A DNA stretch of 64,000 nucleotides from Rubrobacter calidifluminis. Lineage in GTDB: Bacteria; Actinomycetota; Rubrobacteria; Rubrobacterales; Rubrobacteraceae. Positions 19,326 through 27,660 of the stretch are shown piece by piece. A model generated the notes under the pieces. That model was not told the DNA's origin. It did no database searches and saw only the letters and a program-made list of their open reading frames with translations. Positions within the stretch are counted from its first letter, which is position 1, and each line of letters starts with the position of its first letter. The position numbers and the translations under genes are program-made. Where the stretch lies: assembly GCF_028617075.1 (NCBI RefSeq), contig NZ_JAQKGV010000003.1:124001-188000 (forward strand), in the 5' to 3' direction.

Positions 19326-20634
19326 CCTCGAGTCTCCTTCTGAGCTTCTGTACCCGCTCGTAGACGACCTCCAGGTTGCGCAGCGCGTAGGCGGGGTCGA
19401 AGAGGTCGTCGAGCCTTCCATCGAGCCTCTCCCTGACCTCCTCCCTCTTCTGCAGCAGCTCCCGGAAGCCCCCCTCGCCCCGCCAGGCCCGCATCGCGGC
19501 GTCCTGCACCACGGCGTAGGCGTCGTCGCGGTCCATCCCGCTCTCGACGAGCGCGAGCAGGACGCGCCCGGAGAAAACGATCCCGCCGCCGGAGTTCAGG
19601 TTCGCGAGCATCCTCTTCCTGTCGACCTCGAGCCCGCGCAGGATGCGCAGCGCGGTGCGCAGCATGTAGTAGGAGAGGATCGTCGCGTCCGGGAGCACCA
19701 CCCGCTCGGCCGAGGAGTGGGAGATGTCCCGCTCCTGCCAGAGGGCGTTGTTCTCGAACCCGACCATCGCGTAACCGCGCAGCAGGCGGGCCATCCCGCA
19801 CAGCCTCTCCGCGAGGATCGGGTTGCGCTTGTGGGGCATCGCCGAGGATCCCTTCTGTCCCCTCCCGAACGGCTCGGCCAGCTCGCGCACCTCGGTGCGC
19901 TGGGCTCCCCTTATCTCGAGCGCGATCTTCTCGATGGTCGAGCCGAGGACGGCGAGCGCCGAGAGCACCTCCGCGTGGCGGTCGCGCTGGACGATCTGGG
20001 TCGAGGCCGGCTCGTGGGAGAGCCCGAGCTCTTCGCAGGCCAGCTCCTCGACCGCAGGATCCACGTTCGCGTAGGTGCCGACGGCGCCGCTGATCTTGCC
20101 CACGGAAGCGACCTCCCGCGCCCGCTCGACGCGCTTCAGGTTTCGCTCCATCTCGAAGGCCCACACGGCGAGCTTGTGCCCGAGGGTGGTGGGCTCGGCG
20201 TGGACGCCGTGGGTCCTCCCGACCATCACGGTCTCGCGGTGCTCGAGGGACATCTGGCAAAGGAGGAGCGCGAGCTCCCTCGCCGCGTCCAGGATCAGAC
20301 CGAGCGCCTCTTTGAGCTGCAGCGCCCCGGCGGTATCCACCACGTCGGAGCTCGTCAGGCCGAAGTGGAAGTGACGGGCCACCGGGTCGTCCACCGTCTC
20401 GGCGACGTTCGAGACGAAGGCTATGACGTCGTGGTTGGTCTCCTTTTCTATCTCGTGGATGCGCCCGACGTCGAAGTTCGCCCTGCGGGAGAGTTCCTCG
20501 ACCTCCCCGGGCGGGATCTCACCGAGCTTCGCTCGCGCCCGGCAGACGGCGAGCTCGACCCTGAGCCAGGCGCGGTACTTCGCCTCCTCCGTCCAGATCA
20601 CACCGATCTCCGGGAGGGTGTAGCGTTCGATCAA
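19318..20634 (-). CDS. purB: Adenylosuccinate lyase
   Basis: 438 residues. It cleaves SAICAR and adenylosuccinate. Recognisable: FGLTSSDVVDTA, RTHGVHAEPTTLGHK and the signature SSAMPHKRNP loop with the catalytic serine. TTG start at 20634 preceded by GGGAGGACGC. Confidence 0.98.
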
Positions 20635-20653
20635 GCGTCCTCCCGCAGGATGT

Positions 20654-21928
20654 TCACAGATCCTCCAGCTCTATCGCCTCCAGCGCGATGTCCGTGCGGT
20701 AGTGCATGCCCTCGAAGTGGATCTGCTCGACGGCCGCGTACGCCCGGGCGCGGGCCTCCAGGATGCTCGGTCCCGTCCCGACGACGTTCAGGACCCGCCC
20801 TCCCGCGGTGTAGAGCCTGCCGTCACGCTCCTCGGTACCCGCGTGGTAGACGTAGACCCCCGCCGGCAGGTTCTCGAGGCCGGTTATCTCCACCCCGGTG
20901 TCGTAATCCTCCGGGTAACCCTCGGAGGCCAGGACGACGCACACGGTCTTCTCCGAGGACCACTCCACCTCGCGTCCCGAGAGATCGTGCTCCCCGCAGG
21001 CGATCATGAGCTCCAGCAGGTCGGATTGCATGCGGGGCAGGAGAACCTGCGTCTCCGGATCTCCGAAGCGGCAGTTGAACTCGAGCGCCTTCGGCCCCTC
21101 GGGGGTGACCATCACACCGGCGTAGAGCACGCCGGTGTAGGGAGAGCCGATGAGGGAGAGCTGGTGCAGCGTGGGGCGGATGATCTCCTCCAGGATCGCC
21201 GCGTAGGTCGCGGGTTCCATCCAGAAGATGGGCGAATAGGCCCCCATCCCGCCGGTGTTCGGCCCCCGGTTGCCGTCGTAAGCGGCCTTGTAGTCCTGAG
21301 CGGGGAGGAACGGGAGGACCTCCTCGCCGTCGGTGATGACGAAGACCGAGGCCTCCCGCCCCTCCAGGCACTCCTCGATCACGATGCGCCGGCCCGCCGG
21401 CCCGAACTTCCCGCCGAAGCAGGCCCTCACGGCCTCCTCGGCCTCCTCGCGCGTCCTGGCGACCGTCACACCCTTGCCCGCAGCAGCCCCATCCGCCTTG
21501 ACCACCAGCGGATAACGTTCGGTCGAGTACAGGTAGGCGAGAGCCGATTCCTCCCGGTCGAAGACCTCGAACTCGGCCGTCGGGACCCCGGCGTGATGCA
21601 TCAGTTCCTTGGCGAAGACCTTCGACCCCTCTATCCTCGCGGCGGCCCGCGAGGGACCGAAGACCGCGAGATCCTCCTCGGAGAAGCACTCCACGATCCC
21701 GCCGATGAGCGGGTCCTCCGGGCCGACGACGGTCAGGTCGATCTCGTTCTCCCTGGCGAAGTCCCGCAGGGCGGCGAGGTCCGAGGCGGGGATGTCCACG
21801 GTCTTGGCTATGCCCGCCATGCCGGGGTTGCCCGGCGCGGCGTACATCTCGGGCTCGAGACGGCTCGCGGCCAGCGCCTCGACCAGCGCGTGCTCGCGTC
21901 CCCCGCTGCCGACCACCATGACGCGCAC
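20654..21928 (-). CDS. purD: Phosphoribosylamine-glycine ligase
   Basis: 424 residues, ATP-grasp fold, makes GAR. Begins RVMVVGSGGREHAL; the ATP-grasp segment LVVKADGAAAGKGV and the signature FNCRFGDPETQ are present. GTG at 21928 fits the family N-terminus, though an ATG at 21919 has the better-spaced AGAGG. Four bases after purA. Confidence 0.97.
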   Translation of the reverse strand: MRVMVVGSGGREHALVEALAASRLEPEMYAAPGNPGMAGIAKTVDIPASDLAALRDFARENEIDLTVVGPEDPLIGGIVECFSEEDLAVFGPSRAAARIEGSKVFAKELMHHAGVPTAEFEVFDREESALAYLYSTERYPLVVKADGAAAGKGVTVARTREEAEEAVRACFGGKFGPAGRRIVIEECLEGREASVFVITDGEEVLPFLPAQDYKAAYDGNRGPNTGGMGAYSPIFWMEPATYAAILEEIIRPTLHQLSLIGSPYTGVLYAGVMVTPEGPKALEFNCRFGDPETQVLLPRMQSDLLELMIACGEHDLSGREVEWSSEKTVCVVLASEGYPEDYDTGVEITGLENLPAGVYVYHAGTEERDGRLYTAGGRVLNVVGTGPSILEARARAYAAVEQIHFEGMHYRTDIALEAIELEDL

Positions 21929-21932
21929 CTCT

Positions 21933-23219
21933 TCAGGCCCCTATCTTCTCGACGATCGCCTGCTCACGCTCGGGGCCGACGCTGATCATGCACAGCGGCA
22001 CCCCGACCTCCGCTTCGACGAAGCCGACGAACTCCTGCGCCGCCTCCGGAAGGTCACCGCGCATCCGGCAGCCGGTTATGTCCTCCTGCCAGCCGGGGAG
22101 CGTCTTGTAGACGGGCCGGGCGTGGTGCAGATCGGTCTGGCTCATCGGGAACTCGTCGGTACTCCTGCCCTCCACCTCGTATCCGACGCAGATCTTCACC
22201 TCCTCGACGGCCGAGAGCACGTCGAGCAGCGTGATCGCGAGGTGCGTGATGCCGTTGAGCCGGGCGGAGAACTTTATGGCGAGCAGGTCCAGCCACCCGA
22301 CCCGCCGGGGCCTTCCGGTGGTCGTGCCGTACTCGTTTCCGGCCTCCCTTATCCTGTCGCCGGTCTCGTCGAAGAGCTCGGTGGGGAACGGCCCGTCCCC
22401 GACCCGGGTGGTGTACGCCTTGGTGACCCCCACGATCCGGTCGAGGTAACGCGGCGGTATCCCCGCGCCGACGCACGCCCCTCCGATGGAGGGGTTGGAG
22501 GAGGTGACGAAGGGGTAGGTGCCGTGGTCGTTGTCCAGCAGCGTGGCCTGGGCGCCCTCGAGCAGGACCTGCTCCCCCCGGTCGAGCGCCCGGCGCAGCC
22601 TGGCGCCGGTGTCGTCTACCATCGGGGAGAGCAGATCCCTGAAGGAGAGCAGGTAGGAGGCGAGCTCCTCGACCTCGAAGGGCTCCTCGCCGTAGATGCC
22701 CTCGAAGATGGCGTTCTTCTCGCGCAGCGCGGCCTTCAGCTTGGTCCTCAGGATCCCCTCGTCGAAGATGTCCTGCACCCGGATGCCCACGCGCGAGACC
22801 TTGTCTTCGTAGGCAGGGCCTATGCCGCGGTTGGTCGTCCCTATCTTGGCCTTGCCGAGCGCCTTCTCGCGGTGGGAGTCGAGCCGGATGTGGTAAGGCA
22901 GGATCAGGTGCGCCCTCCCGTCCACCTTGAGGCGGCTGCGTACCTCCACACCACGCTTCTCGAGCGCCTCGACCTCCTGCTCGAGCACCTGCGGGTTGAC
23001 GACGACCCCGTTGCCGATGGTGCAGATGACCCCCTCGCGGACTATCCCCGAGGGGATGAGGTGCACCTTGAACTCCTCGTCGCCGACACGTACGGTGTGC
23101 CCGGCGTTGTTGCCTCCGGAGTACCGCCCGACGTATCCCGCGTCGGCGGCGAGCGCGTCGCAGACGCGCCCTTTGCCTTCATCCCCCCAGGCGAGCCCGA
23201 GCACGACCGTGGCCGTCAC
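21933..23219 (-). CDS. purA: Adenylosuccinate synthetase
   Basis: 428 residues. GTP-dependent conversion of IMP to adenylosuccinate. The N-terminal loop is WGDEGKGRVCD, where most homologues have GKGK. Other motifs are SGGNNAGHTV, the GTTNRGIGPAYEDK segment and TSSNPSIGGA. GTG start at 23219 after GAGAGAGGAG. First gene of the operon that then makes IMP itself. Confidence 0.97.
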   Translation of the reverse strand: MTATVVLGLAWGDEGKGRVCDALAADAGYVGRYSGGNNAGHTVRVGDEEFKVHLIPSGIVREGVICTIGNGVVVNPQVLEQEVEALEKRGVEVRSRLKVDGRAHLILPYHIRLDSHREKALGKAKIGTTNRGIGPAYEDKVSRVGIRVQDIFDEGILRTKLKAALREKNAIFEGIYGEEPFEVEELASYLLSFRDLLSPMVDDTGARLRRALDRGEQVLLEGAQATLLDNDHGTYPFVTSSNPSIGGACVGAGIPPRYLDRIVGVTKAYTTRVGDGPFPTELFDETGDRIREAGNEYGTTTGRPRRVGWLDLLAIKFSARLNGITHLAITLLDVLSAVEEVKICVGYEVEGRSTDEFPMSQTDLHHARPVYKTLPGWQEDITGCRMRGDLPEAAQEFVGFVEAEVGVPLCMISVGPEREQAIVEKIGA

Positions 23220-23338
23220 AGCAACTCCTCTCTCACAGACGGGATCATACGGAAAACTTCACAGCCTCACGCTGCCGGTGAACCGGCGGAGGATCTCCTG
23301 ATTCGTGAGGATACTACGGCCGCCTCTCACCATTGCAA

Positions 23339-23366
23339 TGTATCATATGCCCGGGTGGTTTTGAAA
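23339..23366 (-). promoter_or_regulatory. Probable purA operon promoter
   Basis: In the 158-base gap upstream of purA the minus strand has TTTCAA (23361-23366) and, 16 bases on, GATACA (23339-23344), overlapping TATGAT at 23342-23347. A small GC hairpin (GCCGG/CCGGC, near 23270-23285) follows in the leader. No known purine riboswitch core was recognised. Confidence 0.4.
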
Positions 23367-23377
23367 CTCGCCCGGTC

Positions 23378-24142
23378 CTACTCGAAAAGCACCACCGGTT
23401 CGTCGTAGCGCCGAACCTTTCCGCTCTCCCACCTCTCTTCCACGAAGCGTCGGAGCTCGGCGTTCCGCTCGTCCTCTGCACCGTCCTCCATCTTCTCCAG
23501 CGGAAAGCATACGCCGAGCACCCGCTCGCCGATGCGGAACCGGGTGATGCCGGCCGGCAGCACCTCCCCCTGCCCCACCACATCCAGCAGCTCACCGGGC
23601 GAGAACCTGCGGTAGCGGACGAGCGCCTCGCCGGGAGCAGGGTCCGGTGCCCGCTCGGGCTCGACCCGGCGCACCGGCGAATCGGCGCGGTAGGCGCGCT
23701 GCAGCTCCCAGAGCAGGCCGACTTCCCTCATCACGCCACCCTTCTCGGGCCTCACGAAGATCTCTTCCCCTCCCGAGAACCTCGCCGAGAACAGCCAGGG
23801 ATCATCACTCCTGCCGGAGAGCTCCACCCCTTCCAGTTCACCGAGTACCTCGCGCAAAGCGTCCTCCAAAACCAGATGCCCCCAGCTCTCGACCACGGCG
23901 GGCGGGCGCGCGAGCTGCACCAGGACCAGACCGCAACCGAGCTCGGAGAGCGCCCGGAACCTGTGCGCGCCGTCGAGTACCAGATAATCCTCCCCGAAGG
24001 GAGAGACGACGATCGGATTTCGCTGCACACCCTCCGCAAGGATGCGCTCCTTGAGAAGAGCCAGACGCCGGGGATCGTGGGCCTCGTGCAGAACGAGGCG
24101 GTCACCGGGAACCAGGCGGAGTTCGTGCAGAACCGGGATCAC
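23378..24142 (-). CDS. ParB/Srx-fold protein, SerK/SbnI-like
   Basis: 254 residues. The N-terminal ~110 residues follow the ParB/sulfiredoxin pattern: EAHDPRRLALLKERI, GVQRNPIVVSP and LVLDGAHRFRALSELG. This arrangement without a DNA-binding helix-turn-helix resembles the SbnI/SerK free L-serine kinases rather than chromosome-partition ParB. The C-terminal ~140 residues are not recognised. Biochemical activity is an inference. It lies between a tiny membrane-protein gene and purA on the same strand; the purA promoter separates it from the purine genes. Confidence 0.6.
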   Translation of the reverse strand: MIPVLHELRLVPGDRLVLHEAHDPRRLALLKERILAEGVQRNPIVVSPFGEDYLVLDGAHRFRALSELGCGLVLVQLARPPAVVESWGHLVLEDALREVLGELEGVELSGRSDDPWLFSARFSGGEEIFVRPEKGGVMREVGLLWELQRAYRADSPVRRVEPERAPDPAPGEALVRYRRFSPGELLDVVGQGEVLPAGITRFRIGERVLGVCFPLEKMEDGAEDERNAELRRFVEERWESGKVRRYDEPVVLFE

Positions 24143-24167
24143 ACGCCACGAAAGGAGGGCCGCAGGA

Positions 24168-24287
24168 CTAGAGGTCGCCGCCCCGACGCTCCCAGAGGAA
24201 GTCCAGAAGCAGGAAGCCGCCGAAGAAGAAGACCGCGATCAGGACCATGAACCCGACGATCCCCAGTAGAAGATCCAGCGTCCCCAA
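24168..24287 (-). CDS. 39-residue single-span membrane protein
   Basis: TTG start at 24287 preceded by AGGAG with five-base spacing. The product is a long hydrophobic helix (about residues 4-31, containing VFFFGGFLLLDFLWE) and a charged WERRGGDL tail. Its stop is 26 bases before the SerK-like gene, so the two may form an operon. Function unknown; coding status rests on the ribosome site and clean hydrophobic profile. Confidence 0.5.
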   Translation of the reverse strand: MGTLDLLLGIVGFMVLIAVFFFGGFLLLDFLWERRGGDL

Positions 24288-24331
24288 AGCTCTCCTGAGA
24301 CCTTTCCGTTACCGTTCACCGACACCGGAAG

Positions 24332-24405
24332 TCGGGACGGCCGGATTCGAACCGGCGACCACTCGGCCCCCAGCCGAGTGCGCTACCAGACTGCGCCACG
24401 TCCCG
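24332..24405 (-). tRNA. tRNA-Pro (GGG)
   Basis: Acceptor CGGGACG/CGTCCCG, anticodon loop CTGGGGG (GGG), T-loop GGTTCGAATCC. No encoded CCA. Confidence 0.96.
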
Positions 24406-24462
24406 ACGCCTTATTCCGTATTTCGAATCATATCAGACCGCACCCGTGATATCATCTGGCGC

Positions 24463-24843
24463 ATGGCACGAGCAGCATACTATGTAAGAACGGATCCGGA
24501 AGGCCGGCTGCCCTCGCGTGAGGAACAGCTGGCCATCGTGGGGGGGTACATCGAGAAGATGGGCTACCAGCAGGTGGCCTCCTACGAGGATCTCGAGGCT
24601 CCCGGCAAGCTCCTCTACCACAAGCCGGCGCTCAAGGAGGCGATAAACAACATCAAGGAAGAGGAGGACTGGGAGGTTCTTGTGGTGGCGCGGGTGCGCT
24701 GTATCTCGGACGACGAGACGGCCGTCCACGAGCTGGTGCACAAATTCTCCCTCTACGGCAACCGCATCGAGTCCCCAGAACGGAGCTGGGAGGAGATGCT
24801 CTCGGCCATGAAGGAGTACCGGCGCGCCATGGCGCGTCGGTAG
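24463..24843 (+). CDS. Serine-recombinase N-terminal-fold protein without catalytic Ser
   Basis: 126 residues covering only a resolvase-type catalytic domain: AAYYVRTDPEGR, SREEQLAIVGGYIEKMGYQ, a YEDL stretch, KPALKEAINNI and VLVVARVRCISD. In resolvases the motif is YxRxS; here YVRTD puts Asp at the nucleophile. No DNA-binding C-terminal domain follows. It is a single-gene unit with a -10 box (TATCAT, 24450-24455) only 7 bases before the ATG, implying a leaderless message. A regulatory or structural role is possible; fold assignment is from pattern only. Confidence 0.65.
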   Translation: MARAAYYVRTDPEGRLPSREEQLAIVGGYIEKMGYQQVASYEDLEAPGKLLYHKPALKEAINNIKEEEDWEVLVVARVRCISDDETAVHELVHKFSLYGNRIESPERSWEEMLSAMKEYRRAMARR

Positions 24844-24866
24844 TCCCCTCCGGCAAGGATGAGCCC

Positions 24867-24886
24867 AGCCGGTATACTACCCGGCT
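24867..24886 (+). promoter_or_regulatory. -10 box framed by an inverted repeat
   Basis: AGCCGG and CCGGCT flank TATACTAC, so the -10 hexamer TATACT (24873-24878) lies in the spacer of a perfect 6-8-6 palindrome. It would drive the small membrane protein at 24923, and the palindrome could be a repressor site. Confidence 0.45.
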
Positions 24887-24922
24887 GTGGGACGTAGAGA
24901 GTGAGGAAGGTATCCGGCACCG

Positions 24923-25207
24923 GTGGCGCTCATAAGGACCATACTCGTGCTCGTTATACTCGTGATCCTGCTACACCTGGGCGCCTCCTTCGTCGGTGTG
25001 TCCCCCTCTACCAATGGCTTCACCCGGGCCATCTACGGCCTTGGAGCGATACTGGAATCGCCGGCCGGTGCGCTCCTGAACGCCCTGCCACTCTCCGAAG
25101 GTGGACGCAGCCTCGTGCAGAAGAACCCGTTCTACGCCAGCGCGCTCGCCGCGGTGATAGGCTACTTCATCCTCTACCTGCTGCTCGGCGTGGGACGAGG
25201 CAAGTAG
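24923..25207 (+). CDS. Small two-span membrane protein, unknown
   Basis: 94 residues: membrane segment at about 5-25 (ILVLVILVILLHLGASF), a soluble middle with FTRAIYGLGAILESPAGA and a second span at about 72-88 (AAVIGYFILYLLLG). GTG at 24923 is the only start in frame. Not assigned to a family; the middle region vaguely recalls YggT-like proteins. It precedes the osmoprotectant importer on the same strand but is separated by a promoter. Confidence 0.65.
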   Translation: MALIRTILVLVILVILLHLGASFVGVSPSTNGFTRAIYGLGAILESPAGALLNALPLSEGGRSLVQKNPFYASALAAVIGYFILYLLLGVGRGK

Positions 25208-25237
25208 GAGCCGCCCGCAGAGGAGCCGAAACATCTC

Positions 25238-25261
25238 TATACTTATGCGGAACTGTCCGCA
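25238..25261 (+). promoter_or_regulatory. Promoter and palindrome upstream of osmoprotectant operon
   Basis: TATACT at 25238-25243 is a good -10 hexamer. The palindrome TGCGGA-ACTG-TCCGCA at 25246-25261 covers the predicted transcription start, an appropriate place for a repressor operator. No clear -35 is seen. Confidence 0.45.
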
Positions 25262-25284
25262 AGCAGGTCTCTGGAGGAGTCGTC

Positions 25285-25344
25285 GTGGCGAGCAAAAGTC
25301 TCAGGACCCGCAGGGGTGCCCGTTCCCCGTGGACGCGCAGGTGA
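25285..25344 (+). CDS. 19-residue arginine-rich leader peptide
   Basis: GTG at 25285 after GGAGGAG with six-base spacing, a better ribosome site than that of the next gene. The product is short and basic (SLRTRRGARSPWTRR at its end) and its TGA lies four bases before the ATG of the ATPase gene. It could couple translation or act as an attenuator; no homology is claimed. Confidence 0.4.
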   Translation: MASKSLRTRRGARSPWTRR

Positions 25345-25348
25345 TGCG

Positions 25349-26308
25349 ATGATCGAGTTTAGAGATGTGAGCAAAGTCTACCCCGGCTCGCGCAGCGCCG
25401 CGGTAAAGGAGCTCTCCTTCGAGGTTCCGGACGGGGAAATATGCGTGCTCGTGGGTCCATCCGGGTGCGGAAAGACGACGAGCATGCGGATGATAAACAG
25501 GCTCATCGAGCCCTCGAGCGGTGAGATACTCATCGGCGGCGAGCCGAACACCTCCATGAGCGGGACGGAGCTGCGGCGCAAGATAGGGTATGCGATCCAG
25601 CAGATAGGGCTCTTCCCGCACCGCACGATAGCCGGCAACATCGCCACCGTGCCGCAGCTTCTCGGCTGGAGCAAGGAGCGGATAAGAAAAAGGGTGGACG
25701 AGCTCCTGGAGATGGTCGGGCTCGACCCCGGCGACTACCGCGACCGCTATCCGTCGGAGCTCTCCGGCGGTCAGCAGCAGCGGGTCGGGGTGGCGCGGGC
25801 GATGGCGGCGGATCCCCCGATCATGCTCATGGACGAGCCGTTCGGGGCGGTGGACCCGATCACGCGCGAGAGGTTGCAGGACGAGTTCCTGAAGATCCAG
25901 CAGGAGATCCGGAAGACCATAGTCTTCGTCACCCACGACATAGACGAGGCGATAAAGATGGGCGACAGGATCGCCATAATGGAGCAGGGCGGCGTCCTGG
26001 CCCAGTACGATACCCCGGAGAACATCCTGACTCGACCCGCCTCCGACTTCGTCGCCTCTTTCGTCGGGGAGGACAGAATACTCAAGCGGCTCTCGCTCTC
26101 GCGCGTCTCGGAGATGGAGCTCGAGAGCGCGGAGGGTGCGGGGAAGGACCTTCCCCGCATAAAAGGCGACCCAACCGTACGGGACGCCCTTTCGCAGCTC
26201 GTCGGCGCGGGGGTGGAGGCCGCCGTGGTGGAGCGTGCCGGTGAGAGGAAGCTGCTCACGCTGCGAGCGATAGAGGAGACGCTCGGAAACCGGCGGGGTC
26301 GGACATGA
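25349..26308 (+). CDS. opuCA: Osmoprotectant ABC importer ATPase
   Basis: 319 residues. Walker A GPSGCGKTT, signature LSGGQQQRVGVARA, Walker B IMLMDEPFGAVDP and the switch His in VTHDIDEA are intact. The C-terminal ~80 residues are a short CBS-like regulatory region. Closest to OpuCA/ProV-type importers of glycine betaine, choline or carnitine. ATG at 25349 begins the family sequence IEFRDVSKVYPG. Confidence 0.92.
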   Translation: MIEFRDVSKVYPGSRSAAVKELSFEVPDGEICVLVGPSGCGKTTSMRMINRLIEPSSGEILIGGEPNTSMSGTELRRKIGYAIQQIGLFPHRTIAGNIATVPQLLGWSKERIRKRVDELLEMVGLDPGDYRDRYPSELSGGQQQRVGVARAMAADPPIMLMDEPFGAVDPITRERLQDEFLKIQQEIRKTIVFVTHDIDEAIKMGDRIAIMEQGGVLAQYDTPENILTRPASDFVASFVGEDRILKRLSLSRVSEMELESAEGAGKDLPRIKGDPTVRDALSQLVGAGVEAAVVERAGERKLLTLRAIEETLGNRRGRT

Positions 26309-26994
26309 CGATCCTGCTGCAGGGGCTCGAGGGGCCGCTCTTCGACTGGTCCTGGGTGCGCTCCCATCTCACCTCGGACATAATCCCGGCCCTCGTCGGG
26401 CACGTCTACCTCTCCTTCGTCTCGGTGGCGATAGCGCTCGCGATCTCACTCCCGACCGGCGTGCTCGTGGCCCGTTACCGCAAGGCCTACGCCCCGGTGA
26501 CGCTCGTGACGGGGGTGCTCTACACGATCCCGAGCCTCGCGCTCTTCGCCATCCTCGTCGTGGTGCCGGGGGTGGGGGTCGGGCCAAAGGCCGTGATCAT
26601 AGCGCTCGTGGCCTACTCGCTGCTGGTGCTCATACGCAACGTGGTCACCGGGATAGATTCGGTTCCCCCGGAGACTATAGACGCGGCGAGGGGGATGGGG
26701 CTGACCGAGGGTCAGATCCTGCTCAAAGTGGAGCTGCCGCTCGCGCTGCCCGTGATCGTCGCCGGCATCCGCATAGCCACCGTCACCGTGATCGGGATAG
26801 CAACCATCGGGGCGTACGTCGCGGGCGGGGGGCTCGGGGCGCTCATCTTCGACGGAATAGACCGCAGCTTCCCGACGATGGTGATCACCGGCGCCATTCT
26901 CGCAACCGCGCTCGCGGTGGCGGCCGACCTTCTGTTGCTCTGGGTCGAGCGCCGCTTCAGGCCCTGGGCCCGCGCCGCGGGAAGGAGGGGATGA
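26305..26994 (+). CDS. opuCB: Osmoprotectant ABC importer permease
   Basis: 229 residues, six membrane spans. The EAA loop reads IDAARGMGLTEGQILLKVELPLALPVI in part (ARGMGLTEGQILLKVELP). Typical of OpuCB/YehY permeases. ATG overlaps the ATPase stop (ATGA). Confidence 0.92.
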   Translation: MTILLQGLEGPLFDWSWVRSHLTSDIIPALVGHVYLSFVSVAIALAISLPTGVLVARYRKAYAPVTLVTGVLYTIPSLALFAILVVVPGVGVGPKAVIIALVAYSLLVLIRNVVTGIDSVPPETIDAARGMGLTEGQILLKVELPLALPVIVAGIRIATVTVIGIATIGAYVAGGGLGALIFDGIDRSFPTMVITGAILATALAVAADLLLLWVERRFRPWARAAGRRG

Positions 26995-27650
26995 TGGAGG
27001 GGCTGCTGCGGGTTTTCGGGCGTCCGGAATTCCCCGGGGCCGTCGAACGACACGTAGAGCTCTCGGCGGCGGCGCTTCTCGTGGCCGTCGCGATCTCGGT
27101 GCCTCTGGCGCTCCTGGTGAACCGCTCCCCCCTCGCCTCCCTCGTCGTCATAAACATCGGCAACATCGGGCGGGCGGTACCCTCGCTGGCGCTGCTCGCC
27201 CTCGCGATGCCGTTTCTGGGATTCGGGTTTGCACCCTCGCTTCTGGCGCTCGCGGCACTCGGCATACCCCCAATTCTGATCAACGCCACCACGGGTCTGC
27301 GGGAGGTCAGCCGGGAGGTGGTGGACGCTGCGAGGGGCATGGGGCTCTCGAACCTGCAGATCCTGACCCACATCCAGCTCCCGATAGCCGCCCCGGTCAT
27401 CTTCGCCGGAGTACGCACTTCGGCGGTGCAGATCGTCGCGAGCGCGACCCTGGCGACTTTCATCGGGGGCGGGGGGCTCGGTGACATCATCGTCGAGGGC
27501 TTTCAGCTGAGCAGCACCCCGGTGCTGCTCGCCGGGGCCCTCACGGTTGCGGCGCTCGCGATAGTAACGGAGGTCATCTTCGGAGTGCTCGAGAGGGTCT
27601 TCACCCCCGAGGGCCTGAAGGTGGCGGGCAAACGTCAGGCCAGAGACTAA
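26991..27650 (+). CDS. opuCD: Osmoprotectant ABC importer permease
   Basis: 219 residues, paralogue of the preceding permease, with the EAA loop ARGMGLSNLQILTHIQLP. Ends in a basic tail. Overlaps the preceding stop by four bases. Two permease genes with one ATPase and one binding protein is the OpuC layout. Confidence 0.92.
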   Translation: MMEGLLRVFGRPEFPGAVERHVELSAAALLVAVAISVPLALLVNRSPLASLVVINIGNIGRAVPSLALLALAMPFLGFGFAPSLLALAALGIPPILINATTGLREVSREVVDAARGMGLSNLQILTHIQLPIAAPVIFAGVRTSAVQIVASATLATFIGGGGLGDIIVEGFQLSSTPVLLAGALTVAALAIVTEVIFGVLERVFTPEGLKVAGKRQARD

Positions 27651-27660
27651 GGAGAAGAGC

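Noticed and set aside
23378-24142. Chromosome-partition ParB
   Set aside because: Has the ParB/Srx domain but no HTH domain, no parA and no parS site near.
24247-24462. 72-codon N-terminal extension of the gene at 24463
   Set aside because: It translates tRNA-Pro in antisense (GTAGFEPATTRPPAECATRL) and is upstream of a promoter; the ATG at 24463 is used instead.
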